A stretch of 64,000 nt of DNA from an uncultured Coriobacteriaceae bacterium. GTDB taxonomy: Bacteria; Actinomycetota; Coriobacteriia; Coriobacteriales; Coriobacteriaceae. Shown one piece after another: positions 20,184 through 30,629 of the stretch. Position 1 is the stretch's first letter, and each line of letters opens with the position of its first letter. The DNA is taken from positions 44,818 through 108,817 of the forward strand of contig CALULH010000009.1 in the NCBI GenBank assembly GCA_944321435.1, read 5' to 3'. The notes beneath the pieces are model-generated. The model saw nothing but the letters and a program-made list of their open reading frames with translations. It did not search any database and was not told where the DNA came from. Position numbers and translations under genes: made by a program.

Positions 20184-20373
20184 GTCGAAACTCTGAGGCG
20201 AGTGTTTCGACCGCATCAGAGTTTCGATCAACAAGGAAAAAGCGCGTATGAACTTCCCGCGCAAACGCATACCGAGCGGAATCAACCTGCGAAAACGAAA
20301 GACCGTTGCATAGGCGAGAAGAGCGGCGTCGAAACTCTGATGACAGAGTTTCGACGGGATCAAAGTTTCGACG
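20184..20373. repeat. Tandem palindromic repeats built on GTCGAAACTCTG
   Basis: Two copies (about 20184-20229 and 20328-20373), 144 bases apart, each consist of GTCGAAACTCTG, its inverted complement, and a third partly conserved inverted unit. In copy 2 the first two units form a perfect 12-bp stem with a 4-base loop (20328-20355). Copy 1 has an 11-bp stem with one mismatch. They sit in the divergent gap between copA and the DEAD-box helicase gene and encode no protein. Confidence 0.75.
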
Positions 20374-20885
20374 ATGGAGGGCGACGGGGGGTGACGGAAG
20401 GGATCGAGGAAGGGGACGAGGGAGGGGCCGAGGGAGAGAGCCGAGGGGCAGCGAAGGGCGGCGGAGAGTGCCAGGGGGCAAGGGCGCTGTCGAAACCGCG
20501 GGACGCTGTAGCACAACTTTGCGCTATTCGTGGACTTTTTCGGTCAACGGCGGCTATGGCGCAAGGGAAGGCACGGGTATGGGGTATGCTGGCAAGCGTT
20601 GAGAAGCGCGCAAAGGTACGGGCCCCATGGTCCGGTTAACGAGCATTGCGCGGGCGGCGGCGCCGTAACGGCGGCCGCGGACGGCCCGTGCCCTTTCGAT
20701 TTTGCCGGCGTGCGCACAGGATACGCGCAACAAGGCGCGTGCAGCATGCCGGATGCCCCGTCCGCGGGGTGCAAGCATCCGAGAACGGCGGGGGATGGAC
20801 AACCCGCGGATTATGGTGGCGAGGCGCCCATGCGCCGCGCTGCTGCTGCAGCTGCGCCGCGCGCGGGAAAAGGAACGCGCAGGAT
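20374..20885 (+). other. Gene-free leader region of the DEAD-box helicase
   Basis: No convincing gene. The first part is a purine-rich GGGA/GACG tract (about 20374-20480). A possible -10 TATGCT at 20585-20590 lacks a recognisable -35. If used, it gives a 5' leader of about 290 bases before the helicase start, long enough for autoregulation. Small open frames here have no ribosome-binding sites or recognisable content. Confidence 0.4.
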
Positions 20886-23204
<2,319 letters not shown>

Positions 23205-23228
23205 AGATCGCCGCGCAACCTGAATGAA

Positions 23229-23272
23229 AACGGCCGCGCTCCGATGATGGGGAGCGCGGCCGTTGCGTTTTT
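23229..23272 (+). terminator. Intrinsic terminator of the DEAD-box helicase
   Basis: A stem of 14 bp (bases 23229-23242 with 23251-23264, core CGGCCGCGCTCC/GGAGCGCGGCCG) and an 8-base loop, followed by GCGTTTTT. It lies 25 bases after the helicase stop and just before the convergent cysK end. Confidence 0.88.
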
Positions 23273-23287
23273 CCGGACCAGGCTTTG

Positions 23288-24217
23288 TTAAGCGTAGAGC
23301 TCCGTTGACAGGTAGCGCTCGCCGGTGTCGGGCAGCACCACCGCGATGGTCTTGCCGGCAAACTCCGGCCGGCGGGCCACCTGCAGCGCCGCCCAGGCTG
23401 CGGCGCCCGACGAAATGCCCGCCAAAATGCCCTCGTGCCGTCCCAAGGCGCGCGCCGTGGCGTAGGCGTCGTCGGTGGACACGGTCACGACCTCGTCGTA
23501 AACGTCCTTGTCCAGCGTTTCCGGGACAAAGCCCGCCCCGATGCCCTGCAGCTTGTGGGGGCCGGCCGAACCGCCGGAAAGCACCGGCGAGTCCGCCGGC
23601 TCAACGGCGACCACGTGCAGGCGGGGGTTCTGCTCCTTAAGATAGCGGCCCGCGCCCGAGATGGTGCCGCCCGTGCCCACGCCCGCTACGAGCACGTCGA
23701 CCTCGCCGTCGGTGTCGGCCCAGATCTCGGGGCCGGTGGCGGCGTAGTGGGCGGCGGGGTTCGCGGGGTTCTGGAACTGCCCGGCCACATGCGCGTACGG
23801 GGTCTCGGCGGCCAGCTCCTCGGCGCGCCGGATGGCGCCGGCCATGCCCTCGGCGCCCGGCGTGAGCACGAGCTCCGCGCCGTACGCGCGCACCAGGCGG
23901 CGACGCTCCTCGCTCATGGTGTCGGGCATCACGATGATGACCCGCAGGCCCCGCGCGGCGCCCACCATGGCCAGCCCGATGCCGGTGTTGCCGCTCGTGG
24001 GCTCGATGAGCACGGTGTCGGGGCCGAGCTCGCCCCGCGCGTCAAGGTCGGCAAGCATCTGCCGGGCAATGCGGTCCTTGGCCGATCCGCCGGGGTTCAT
24101 GCCCTCCAGCTTGGCCACCACGCGGGCACTGAGGCCCTCGGCCTGCTCGATGCGTGTCAGCTCGACAAGGGGGGTGCGGCCGATAAGCTCCTCGACGGAG
24201 GTATGGATACGTGCCAT
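23288..24217 (-). CDS. cysK: Cysteine synthase (O-acetylserine sulfhydrylase)
   Basis: 309 aa, ATG 24217 with an AAAGGA ribosome-binding site. Fold-type II PLP enzyme that makes L-cysteine from O-acetylserine and sulfide. The PLP lysine is K47 in [10 protein letters not shown]; the substrate loop PTSGNTGIG, phosphate loop [10 protein letters not shown] and the C-terminal GISSGAA are intact. Divergent from cysE, which makes its substrate, so the 270-base gap probably holds shared control. Confidence 0.96.
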   Translation of the reverse strand: MARIHTSVEELIGRTPLVELTRIEQAEGLSARVVAKLEGMNPGGSAKDRIARQMLADLDARGELGPDTVLIEPTSGNTGIGLAMVGAARGLRVIIVMPDTMSEERRRLVRAYGAELVLTPGAEGMAGAIRRAEELAAETPYAHVAGQFQNPANPAAHYAATGPEIWADTDGEVDVLVAGVGTGGTISGAGRYLKEQNPRLHVVAVEPADSPVLSGGSAGPHKLQGIGAGFVPETLDKDVYDEVVTVSTDDAYATARALGRHEGILAGISSGAAAWAALQVARRPEFAGKTIAVVLPDTGERYLSTELYA

Positions 24218-24239
24218 GAGGCATCCTTTCAACGAAGTT

Positions 24240-24267
24240 ATCCTATCTCTAAAGTAGTATTTCCCAA
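24240..24267 (-). promoter_or_regulatory. cysK promoter
   Basis: Minus-strand TTGGGA (24267-24262), 16-base spacer, TAGGAT (24245-24240). The start would be about 15 bases upstream of the cysK ATG. The AT-rich spacer (AATACTACTTTAGAGA) contrasts with the surrounding GC-rich DNA. No clear cysteine riboswitch, T-box or repressor site was found. Confidence 0.5.
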
Positions 24268-24486
24268 ACGCGCGCCGTCGGACGGCGCGGTGCTGTCTGC
24301 ATAGTACCCCCATATGTCCGGCGCGTCGGGATAAGGGGCGGTTGTTTCCGCCGTGTTCCCGGAAGGAGGCTGGCCGGCCGGCGCGCTTTGCGCGCCGTCC
24401 TTCTCGCCCGTCCCGCGGCAAAAACGCCACCGCGCTGCAACGTTATTCCCGGCATGGTACACTTGCCTGAATCGAGAGGGGTGCGC

Positions 24487-25266
24487 ATGTCGTTTTTCAA
24501 GACCATCAAAGAGGACATCCAGGCCGTCAAGGAGCGCGACCCGGCTGCTCAGGGCTCGGTCATCATCTTCCTCACGTATCCGGGCCTCCATGCCCGCTGG
24601 ATGCACATCCCCGAGCACTGGCTCTGGACGCACGGGTGGCGCCGCCTTGCCCGCGTGATATCCCAGACCACGCGCTTCTTCACGGGCGTGGAGATCCACC
24701 CCGGCGCGCAGATAGGCCGGCGCTTCTTCATCGACCACGCCATGGGCGTGATCATCGGCGAGACCACCATCATCGGCGACGACTGCACGCTCTACCAGGG
24801 CGTTACACTGGGCGGCACCGGCCACGAGACGGGCAAGCGCCACCCCACGCTGGGCAACAACGTGCTGGTGGGCGTGGGCGCGTGCGTGCTCGGCAACGTG
24901 TTCGTGGGCGACGGCTCCAAGGTCGGCGGCGGCGCCGTGGTGGTCGACGACGTGCCCCCCAACTCCACCGTGGTGGGCATTCCCGGGCGCGTGGTGCGCC
25001 GCGACGGCAAGCGCGTTGCCGACGAGACGGCTCACCAGCGCAGCCACAAGGAGTTCCTGCCCGATCCCGAGCGCGAGCTGGAGGACGTGCAGAACGCCTA
25101 CATCCGCGACCTGGTGCGCGAGGTCCAGTGCCTGCGCCGGGTTGTCGAGGAGCGCGGCATCGAGATCCCCTGCGCGCCGGCCGAGAACCGCGCGGCCACA
25201 AGCGGCCGAGCGGCCGATGCCGCGGAGGGCGAGAAGGACGCGCCGGACGGCGCATGCGGGGCCTAA
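24487..25266 (+). CDS. cysE: Serine O-acetyltransferase
   Basis: 259 aa from ATG 24487, with a GAGAGGGG ribosome-binding site. Acetylates L-serine with acetyl-CoA in the first step of cysteine synthesis. The left-handed beta-helix hexapeptide repeats (GVEIHPGAQIGRRFFIDH, GVIIGETTIIGDDC, GGAVVVDDVPPNSTVVG) are intact. The N-terminus lacks the long helical domain of E. coli CysE, as in the short (EpsC/SrpH-like) forms, while the C-terminus has an extra helical and Ala/Glu-rich tail after residue 180. Divergently arranged with cysK. Confidence 0.94.
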   Translation: MSFFKTIKEDIQAVKERDPAAQGSVIIFLTYPGLHARWMHIPEHWLWTHGWRRLARVISQTTRFFTGVEIHPGAQIGRRFFIDHAMGVIIGETTIIGDDCTLYQGVTLGGTGHETGKRHPTLGNNVLVGVGACVLGNVFVGDGSKVGGGAVVVDDVPPNSTVVGIPGRVVRRDGKRVADETAHQRSHKEFLPDPERELEDVQNAYIRDLVREVQCLRRVVEERGIEIPCAPAENRAATSGRAADAAEGEKDAPDGACGA

Positions 25267-25298
25267 CGGCTCGGCAGGACAGGGCAGGGGCGCGCTGC

Positions 25299-25343
25299 GG
25301 CCGCCGCCTTCAGCCAGTAGCGGCTGGGCGGCGGTCGTTTTTT
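25299..25343 (+). terminator. Intrinsic terminator of cysE
   Basis: Stem CCGCCGCC-TT-CAGCC (25301-25315) pairs with GGCTGGGCGGCGG (25322-25334) with a two-base bulge and a 6-base loop, followed by TCGTTTTTT ending at 25343. It starts 35 bases after the cysE stop. Confidence 0.85.
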
Positions 25344-25381
25344 GCGCACTGCTCGCGATTCTTCCGGCGCACCGCAGATAT

Positions 25382-25419
25382 TTTGACATCAAAGTATCTT
25401 GAATTAATTTGATATCAAA
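25382..25419 (+). promoter_or_regulatory. Promoter overlapped by two TTTGAYATCAAA operators
   Basis: Consensus -35 TTGACA (25383-25388) and -10 TAATTT (25405-25410), 16-base spacer. TTTGACATCAAA (25382-25393) covers the -35, and the perfect palindrome TTTGATATCAAA (25408-25419) covers the -10. Centres are 26 bp apart. The first is the same palindrome with one base changed. MarR proteins bind 12-20 bp AT-rich palindromes, and a marR gene starts 41 bases downstream, so autoregulation of the whole operon is likely. Confidence 0.78.
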
Positions 25420-25459
25420 CTAAAATAGGGGGCAAGCCGGGAGGGGCGGAAGGAGGGCC

Positions 25460-26032
25460 ATGCAACGGAGAAGCACGCCTGCGGAGGGTTTTGCCCAGGA
25501 GGTGTCGCGCACGCATGCGCTGGTGAGCCAGTTTCTGCTCCAGCGCCTTGCCGAGCGCGGCCTGACGGGTCTTGCTCCCTCGCACGGGGACATACTCTCG
25601 CAGCTCTTCTGCCGCGGCGAGGTGTGCATGCGCGAGCTCTCCGAGGCTATCGGGCGCGATCCTTCAACCGTTACGGCGCTCACGAAGAAGCTCGTGGCGC
25701 TCGGGTTCGTTGCCACGCGCAAAAGCTCCGAGGACCGCCGCCAGACCACGGTCTTCCTGACCGACCGCGGGCGAGGGCTCGAGCGCGATTTCGAGGAGAT
25801 CTCCGCCGAGCTCCGCTCCATGTGGGGCAGGGGGGTTGCGCCGGACGAGCTTGCGTGCGCCTCGCGCGTGCTCGCCGTGATGCGCGAAAACCTCACGTCC
25901 GCGTTGGGGCGGCCCGGCGCGGACGGTTTGCCCCGCCCTGCGCGCGCTCCCGCGCCGGCGCCGGACGACGCCGGCGCCTCGGCGCGCTCCGGCCAACCTG
26001 CTTGCAACTCCGCACGAAAGGATCAACTATGA
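25460..26032 (+). CDS. MarR-family transcriptional regulator
   Basis: 190 aa. Winged helix-turn-helix: recognition region MRELSEAIGRDPSTVTALTKKL followed by the wing RKSSEDRRQTTVFLTDRG, a clear MarR pattern. The C-terminus beyond residue 145 is Pro/Ala-rich, low complexity and probably disordered. Its stop overlaps the solute-binding protein start (ATGA), and twin palindromic operators cover its promoter. It likely controls the downstream ABC transporter and ATP-grasp gene in response to a small ligand, perhaps the transported substrate or product. Confidence 0.9.
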   Translation: MQRRSTPAEGFAQEVSRTHALVSQFLLQRLAERGLTGLAPSHGDILSQLFCRGEVCMRELSEAIGRDPSTVTALTKKLVALGFVATRKSSEDRRQTTVFLTDRGRGLERDFEEISAELRSMWGRGVAPDELACASRVLAVMRENLTSALGRPGADGLPRPARAPAPAPDDAGASARSGQPACNSARKDQL

Positions 26033-26919
26033 GCATCGCAAACGCAGCGTTCTCGCGTCGCGCCCTTATCGCCTCGGCCGTTGCGGCGGCTGCCGCAACC
26101 GCGGGCGTCTCGGGCTGCTCCACGGCATCGGGGGGCGCCGGGTCGTCCGCCGGTTCCAACGCGGGCTCCCGCACCCTCGTGGTCGGCATGGAGCTCGCCT
26201 ATCCCCCCTTCGAGACCAGGGACGACGCCGGCGAGCCCACGGGCGTGTCGGTCACGTTCATGCGGGACTTCGCCGAGGAGTACGGGTACGACCTCCGGAT
26301 CGAGAACATGGGCTTCGACGGCCTCATCCCGTCTTTGCAGACCGCCTCGGCTGACTGCGTGATGAGCTCCATCACCATCACCGACGAGCGCGAGGAGCAG
26401 GTGGACTTCACCGACCCCTACGCGGTGGCGCAGCTGGCGATTCTCGCCAACGCGTCCTCGGGCATCTCGTCCATCGACGACCTCAACCAGGCGGGGAGGA
26501 CCGTGGCGGTGAAGACCGGCTCGACGGGCGACGTGTACGCAACCAACAACCTCGACCAGGCCGAGATTCTGCGCCTGGCCGACGAAAGCGCCTGCGTAAC
26601 CGAGGTCTCCCAGGGCCGCGCCGACGGCTTCCTGTACGACCAGCTCACCATCTACCGCAATCAGCTGGCCAACCCCGACACCACGGTGGCCGTGTACATC
26701 CCCTTCCAGGATCCGGAGTACTGGGGCATCGCCGTGCAGCAGGGGGATGACGAGCTGCGCGAGGAGCTCAACGCCTTCATCGCCGAGAGCAAGCGCAACG
26801 GGGAGTTCGACAAACTGACCGAGACCTACCTGGCTGACGAGAAGGCCGCCTTCGACGAGCTGGGATTCCGGTGGTTCTTCGACTTCGACGAGGGCTCCGA
26901 TGCGGGGGAGGGCGCTTAA
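26029..26919 (+). CDS. Amino-acid ABC transporter substrate-binding lipoprotein
   Basis: 296 aa. The signal peptide carries a twin-arginine-like start (FSRRAL) and a lipobox VSGC with Cys30 as the lipid anchor. Then family 3 solute-binding protein features: LVVGMELAYPPFETRDDAGEPTGVSV, MGFDGLIPSLQTASADCVMSSITITDER, VDFTDPYAVA. Captures a polar amino acid or related compound outside the membrane and delivers it to the permease. The start overlaps the marR stop by 4 bases. Ligand not predictable from sequence alone. Confidence 0.93.
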   Translation: MSIANAAFSRRALIASAVAAAAATAGVSGCSTASGGAGSSAGSNAGSRTLVVGMELAYPPFETRDDAGEPTGVSVTFMRDFAEEYGYDLRIENMGFDGLIPSLQTASADCVMSSITITDEREEQVDFTDPYAVAQLAILANASSGISSIDDLNQAGRTVAVKTGSTGDVYATNNLDQAEILRLADESACVTEVSQGRADGFLYDQLTIYRNQLANPDTTVAVYIPFQDPEYWGIAVQQGDDELREELNAFIAESKRNGEFDKLTETYLADEKAAFDELGFRWFFDFDEGSDAGEGA

Positions 26920-26922
26920 GCG

Positions 26923-27702
26923 ATGCGCAATCCCTTCGTCGCCGGCCCTGACGGCCGCGTCACGCCCGCGCAGGCCGTCGCAAGCTACCTCATCGTCTGC
27001 GCCGCGGTCATCGGCTTCTTCTGGCTCTCGCTTGCCATGGCGGGCATCGCGCTCGATTTCGGCTTCGTGGCGCGGTTCCGCCAGCGCATCGCCGACGGCC
27101 TCCTCCTCACCCTCGGGATCTCGGCGGCGAGCCTGGTGGCCAGCCTGGCGATCGGCGTGCCGGTGGCGGTGGGCCAGGGCAGCCGCGTGCTTCCCGTCCG
27201 CTACCTGTGCGACCTCTACGTCAAGCTCATCCGCGGCACGCCGCTCCTCGCGCAGATCTACCTCTTCTTCTACATCGTGGGGACCGCCTGGGGCGTCGAG
27301 AACCGCCTGGTTGCCGGCGTGATCATCCTCTCCGTCTTCTCGGGCGCCTATATCGCCGAGATCGTCCGCGGGAGCCTCTCGTCGCTCGACGCCGGGCAGC
27401 TCGAAGCCGCCCGCGCCGTGGGGTTCACCCGCGCCCAGGTCCTGCGCTACGTGGTGGTCCCGCAGCTGGTGAGCCGTACGTTGCCGGCGCTCACCGGGCA
27501 GTTCGCGAGTATCGTCAAGGACTCGTCGCTGCTTTCGGTCATCGCCGTGATCGAGCTCACCCAGACCATGCAGGAGATCAGCGCGAGTACGTTCAACCTG
27601 TTCGGCACGTATTTCGTGCTGGCCGGCCTCTACCTCGTGCTCACGCTGCCCATCATGTTCGTGAGCCGCTGGTTCGAGAGGAGGCTCTCGTATGCGCATT
27701 GA
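26923..27702 (+). CDS. Amino-acid ABC transporter permease
   Basis: 259 aa HisM/GlnP-type permease with about five membrane segments. The cytoplasmic EAA loop is SSLDAGQLEAARAVGFTRAQ, which contacts the ATPase; the N-terminal part has LLLTLGISAASLVASLAIG and VKLIRGTPLLAQIYLFFY, standard for the family. It starts 3 bases after the binding-protein stop and overlaps the ATPase gene by 11 bases. Confidence 0.94.
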   Translation: MRNPFVAGPDGRVTPAQAVASYLIVCAAVIGFFWLSLAMAGIALDFGFVARFRQRIADGLLLTLGISAASLVASLAIGVPVAVGQGSRVLPVRYLCDLYVKLIRGTPLLAQIYLFFYIVGTAWGVENRLVAGVIILSVFSGAYIAEIVRGSLSSLDAGQLEAARAVGFTRAQVLRYVVVPQLVSRTLPALTGQFASIVKDSSLLSVIAVIELTQTMQEISASTFNLFGTYFVLAGLYLVLTLPIMFVSRWFERRLSYAH

Positions 27703-28426
27703 GCTTGAGGGCGTGGGGCACGCGTTCGGCGGGGAGCCGGTGCTCGCAGGAGTCGACTTCGACGACGATGTCTCGACCCTCGCCATCATAGGGCCGTCGG
27801 GCGGCGGAAAGTCCACGCTGCTGCGCATCGTGGGAGGTCTCATGGCACCGACGGAGGGCACGGTGCGCGTGGGCGGCGCCGAGATTCCCCGCGAAGAGGC
27901 GGCGCTTGCGCGCTACCGCGCCACGCTCGGCTTCGTCTTCCAGGACGGCGGCCTGTTCCACCACCTTACGGCGCGCGAGAACATCGCGCTGCCCCTGCGC
28001 GCGGTGCACGGGCTCTCCGAGGGCGCGGCGCGTGAGCGCGCCGACGGGCTCCTCGCGCGCTTCGGCTTGGAAGGGGAGGGCGACAAGTACCCGGCGCAGC
28101 TTTCGGGCGGCCAGCGCCAGCGCGTGGCCATTGCCCGCGCCGTGGCGCCGCGCCCGCGCATGCTGCTTCTCGACGAGCCGACCTCCGCGCTCGATCCCGA
28201 GTACACCACCGAGGTGCTGGATTTGCTGCGCGACCTCAAGGACGAGGGCACGCGCTTCATCGCAGTGACCCACGAGATGGGCTTCGCACGCCATGCCTGC
28301 GACAAGGTGGCCTTCTTGAGCGGCGGCCGCATGGCCGAGTGCGGGCCGAGCGCCGAGGTCTTCGCGCATCCCCGGACGCCCGAGCTCAGGCGTTTTCTGG
28401 GCAAGCTCCTGGAATGGAGCGTGTAG
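27692..28426 (+). CDS. Amino-acid ABC transporter ATP-binding protein
   Basis: 244 aa GlnQ/HisP-type ATPase. Walker A GPSGGGKSTLLR, Q-loop FVFQDGGLFHHLTARENI, signature LSGGQRQRVAIARA, Walker B MLLLDEPTSALDPE, H-loop VTHEMGFA. Several family members read FNLFPHMT after the Q-loop; here it is GGLFHHLT. Overlaps the permease by 11 bases and precedes the ATP-grasp gene by 50 bases. Confidence 0.95.
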   Translation: MRIELEGVGHAFGGEPVLAGVDFDDDVSTLAIIGPSGGGKSTLLRIVGGLMAPTEGTVRVGGAEIPREEAALARYRATLGFVFQDGGLFHHLTARENIALPLRAVHGLSEGAARERADGLLARFGLEGEGDKYPAQLSGGQRQRVAIARAVAPRPRMLLLDEPTSALDPEYTTEVLDLLRDLKDEGTRFIAVTHEMGFARHACDKVAFLSGGRMAECGPSAEVFAHPRTPELRRFLGKLLEWSV

Positions 28427-28476
28427 CGACGCCGCTTTCCGCCCGGGACACGTTTCCCCTGAAAGGAGAACACGCC

Positions 28477-29352
28477 ATGATCGGCCTTCTGTACGAATCC
28501 GACGAGTGGTCCGACTACAAGCTTGCCGACGAGCTCCGCGCCCTCGGCTGCCCGGTCGAGATGATCGACCTGGCGCACGAGGACATCGACCGCGCGCTCG
28601 CGTGCGAGATGCTCGTGAGCCGCATCTTCGCGAGCGCGGTCTTCCGCGGGCACGAGGCGGCGCATGAGCGCATGGCGCGCCTCGTGCCCGCGGCCGAGGC
28701 GCGCGGCATCACCCTGGTCAACAGCGGCCGCGCGCACTTCTACGAGATCAGCAAGCGCGCCTCCACGGAGGCTCTGGGCCGTGCGGGGATCGACGTGCCG
28801 CGCGTGCAGGCGTGCGGGCTGTCCCGGGACCTCGACGCGGGGAGCTTCGCCTATCCCTGCGTCATCAAGCCCGACTGCGGCGGTCGTACCACCTACACTG
28901 CCATCGCCCGCTCGCGCGCGGATGCCGACGCGTTTCTCGCCCAGGCGCCGGGGATCGCCTTCATCGTGGAGGATTACGTGGAGCCCGAGCGCGGCTTCAT
29001 CACGCGCGTCGAGGTCGTGGAGGGGTCCTGCGCGCTCATCGTCAAGCGGAGCGTGACGGAGGGCGGCCTCTCTGCCTACCACCTGGGGTCGAGCTACGAG
29101 CTGTACCCGGAGTGCCCGCGCGGCCTGCGTGCCGCGGTCGAGCGCGCCGCGCGGGAGCTGGGCATCGCCTTCGGGAGCTTCGACGTGATCGAGAGCGGGC
29201 CCCGCGCCTTCGTCATCGACGCCAACTCGGTCTCCAACGTGTCCGAGGACAACACTGAGACGTTCCGGTACGACCTCATGCGCGCGCATGCGGAAGGCAT
29301 GGCGCGCATCTGGCGCGGCCTGCGGCGGGGGAGCGCGCCCGCGCTCCTCTGA
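28477..29352 (+). CDS. ATP-grasp ligase-like protein (RimK-related)
   Basis: 291 aa from ATG 28477 (ribosome-binding site AAAGGAGA). It has the three-part ATP-grasp plan: N-terminal pre-ATP-grasp domain (MIGLLYESDEWSDYKLADEL), ATP-binding lysine region YPCVIKPDCGGRTTYT, hinge FIVEDYVEPERGF, and the Mg-binding strand FVIDANSVSNVSEDN (Asp-x-Asn in place of the usual Glu-x-Asn). Such enzymes join a carboxylate to an amine through an acyl-phosphate. As last gene of a MarR/amino-acid-ABC operon it may ligate the imported amino acid into a dipeptide or tag a protein. Substrate and product are unknown to me. Confidence 0.82.
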   Translation: MIGLLYESDEWSDYKLADELRALGCPVEMIDLAHEDIDRALACEMLVSRIFASAVFRGHEAAHERMARLVPAAEARGITLVNSGRAHFYEISKRASTEALGRAGIDVPRVQACGLSRDLDAGSFAYPCVIKPDCGGRTTYTAIARSRADADAFLAQAPGIAFIVEDYVEPERGFITRVEVVEGSCALIVKRSVTEGGLSAYHLGSSYELYPECPRGLRAAVERAARELGIAFGSFDVIESGPRAFVIDANSVSNVSEDNTETFRYDLMRAHAEGMARIWRGLRRGSAPALL

Positions 29353-29428
29353 CGGACCGGGGCGTTGCATCAAACGGGTGTTCAAGCGCGCCACCAACCG
29401 GGCGGAGCGCGGTACGAGGGGAGCGGAT

Positions 29429-30115
29429 ATGCTTACGATCAAAGAGGTGTACGAGGAGTTCGAGAAGATCGGGTGCTGCAGCTTTGCCACGCTCGACCGC
29501 GAAGGCGGTGTGGAGAGCCGCATCGCGCACTTCTTCGCCTACGACGACGAGGGGCTCTACCTGCGCACCATGGACGTGAAGCCGTTTTACCGCCAGCTCG
29601 TCGAGGGCGGCTGGGTGAGCGTCTGCGGGGAGCGCACCGACGCGCCTTGCGCCTGGGACGAGGACAACATGCCGCACTTCCAACCGGGGCGCATGGTGCG
29701 CGTCTCGGGCACGGTGCGCCTGCTCTCGATGGACGAGGTCGCGGCCAAGGCGGCGGAGAGCCCCTTGTTCAACGTGGCGGTCTACGACATCAACAAGTAC
29801 CCGCGCACGCGCGTGCTCGTGCTCAACCGCGCGCACGGCGAGGTGTACGACTACGACTTCAACATGGTGCACCGCGACCACAAGATCCTGCGCGAGCGCT
29901 TTGCGTGGGGCGGCGACGAGGCAACGCCCGCGGGCCTCTCCATCGACGCGGACAAGTGCATCGCCTGCGGCGCCTGCGCCGAGGCGTGCACGCACAAGGC
30001 CATCGTCCCCGGCGATGCGTACCGCATCCGCGGCGAGCGCTGCGATGAGTGCGGCAACTGCTTCAACGCCTGCCCGGCCGGCGCGGTGGTGCAGAAGGGC
30101 CTGGCCGAGAAATAA
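29429..30115 (+). CDS. Pyridoxamine-phosphate-oxidase-like flavin protein fused to a 2x[4Fe-4S] ferredoxin domain
   Basis: 228 aa from ATG 29429 (ribosome-binding site GAGGGGA). Residues 1-150 look like the split-barrel FMN-binding PNPOx-like fold (FATLDREGGVESRIAHFF, LRTMDVKPFYRQL, VRVSGTVRLLS). The C-terminus has two complete 4Fe-4S motifs: Cys177-180-183-187 and Cys205-208-211-215. Such fusions are common redox proteins of anaerobes, moving electrons between ferredoxin and flavin; the substrate is unknown. It follows the ATP-grasp gene by 76 bases and could be read from the same transcript. Confidence 0.85.
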   Translation: MLTIKEVYEEFEKIGCCSFATLDREGGVESRIAHFFAYDDEGLYLRTMDVKPFYRQLVEGGWVSVCGERTDAPCAWDEDNMPHFQPGRMVRVSGTVRLLSMDEVAAKAAESPLFNVAVYDINKYPRTRVLVLNRAHGEVYDYDFNMVHRDHKILRERFAWGGDEATPAGLSIDADKCIACGACAEACTHKAIVPGDAYRIRGERCDECGNCFNACPAGAVVQKGLAEK

Positions 30116-30135
30116 GGCGCTGCGGCTACCTGCCG

Positions 30136-30498
30136 CTAGTTCTTGGCCACGCCCAGGATGGAGCAGCCGATGCTGATGATGATGGAGCCGATCAGCGCGG
30201 AGAAGAACCCGCTGATGGCGATGCCGGCCCCCAGCAGGTTCACGGACAGCCAACTGGCGAGCTCCAGCATGAAGGCGTTGACCACCAGCTGGAAGATGCC
30301 GAGCGTGAGAATGGTGACCGGCAGCGAGAGCAGGCTGACGACGGGCTTCACGAGAGAGTTCACGATGCTGAGGAACAGGCCCACGAACAGAAAGCACATC
30401 CAGGCCTCGTACGGCCCGAAGGGCATGATGCCCGGCACGATCCACGATGCGAACGCGATGGCGATCGACGTGAAGATCCAGTTCAAGACGAAGGTCAT
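30136..30498 (-). CDS. Small four-helix membrane protein, phage holin IV superfamily (PF04020 type)
   Basis: 120 aa from ATG 30498 (ribosome-binding site AAGGAG). Almost entirely hydrophobic with four membrane segments; VNSLVKPVVSLLSLPVTILTLG is the typical conserved stretch of the mycobacterial-type holin-superfamily proteins. Despite the family name, chromosomal members are widespread membrane proteins of unknown role and do not imply a prophage. No phage genes lie nearby. Convergent with the preceding Fe-S gene (20-base gap). Confidence 0.85.
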   Translation of the reverse strand: MTFVLNWIFTSIAIAFASWIVPGIMPFGPYEAWMCFLFVGLFLSIVNSLVKPVVSLLSLPVTILTLGIFQLVVNAFMLELASWLSVNLLGAGIAISGFFSALIGSIIISIGCSILGVAKN

Positions 30499-30629
30499 GG
30501 AAACTCCTTGATGGTAGGGGGCGGCGCCGGCCCGCAGGGGGAGGCGGCTGCTAACAGTATCGCCCAAACGGGCGCGTTCTTGCGGACGTCCGTCTTAGCT
30601 TTTCATTAAGATGCCGGGGCCGGCCCGCC

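Noticed and set aside
20184..20373. Possible CRISPR array
   Set aside because: Only two copies of a palindromic composite, 144 bases apart, with no regular spacers and no cas genes.
24268..24486. T-box or S-box/cysteine riboswitch between cysK and cysE
   Set aside because: The gap contains GC hairpins (for example GGCGCGC-TTTG-type at about 24378-24397) but no T-box sequence or SAM aptamer core could be found.
30136..30498. Holin-superfamily protein as evidence of a prophage
   Set aside because: Chromosomal members of this superfamily are common, and no lysin, capsid, integrase or att-like repeat is near.
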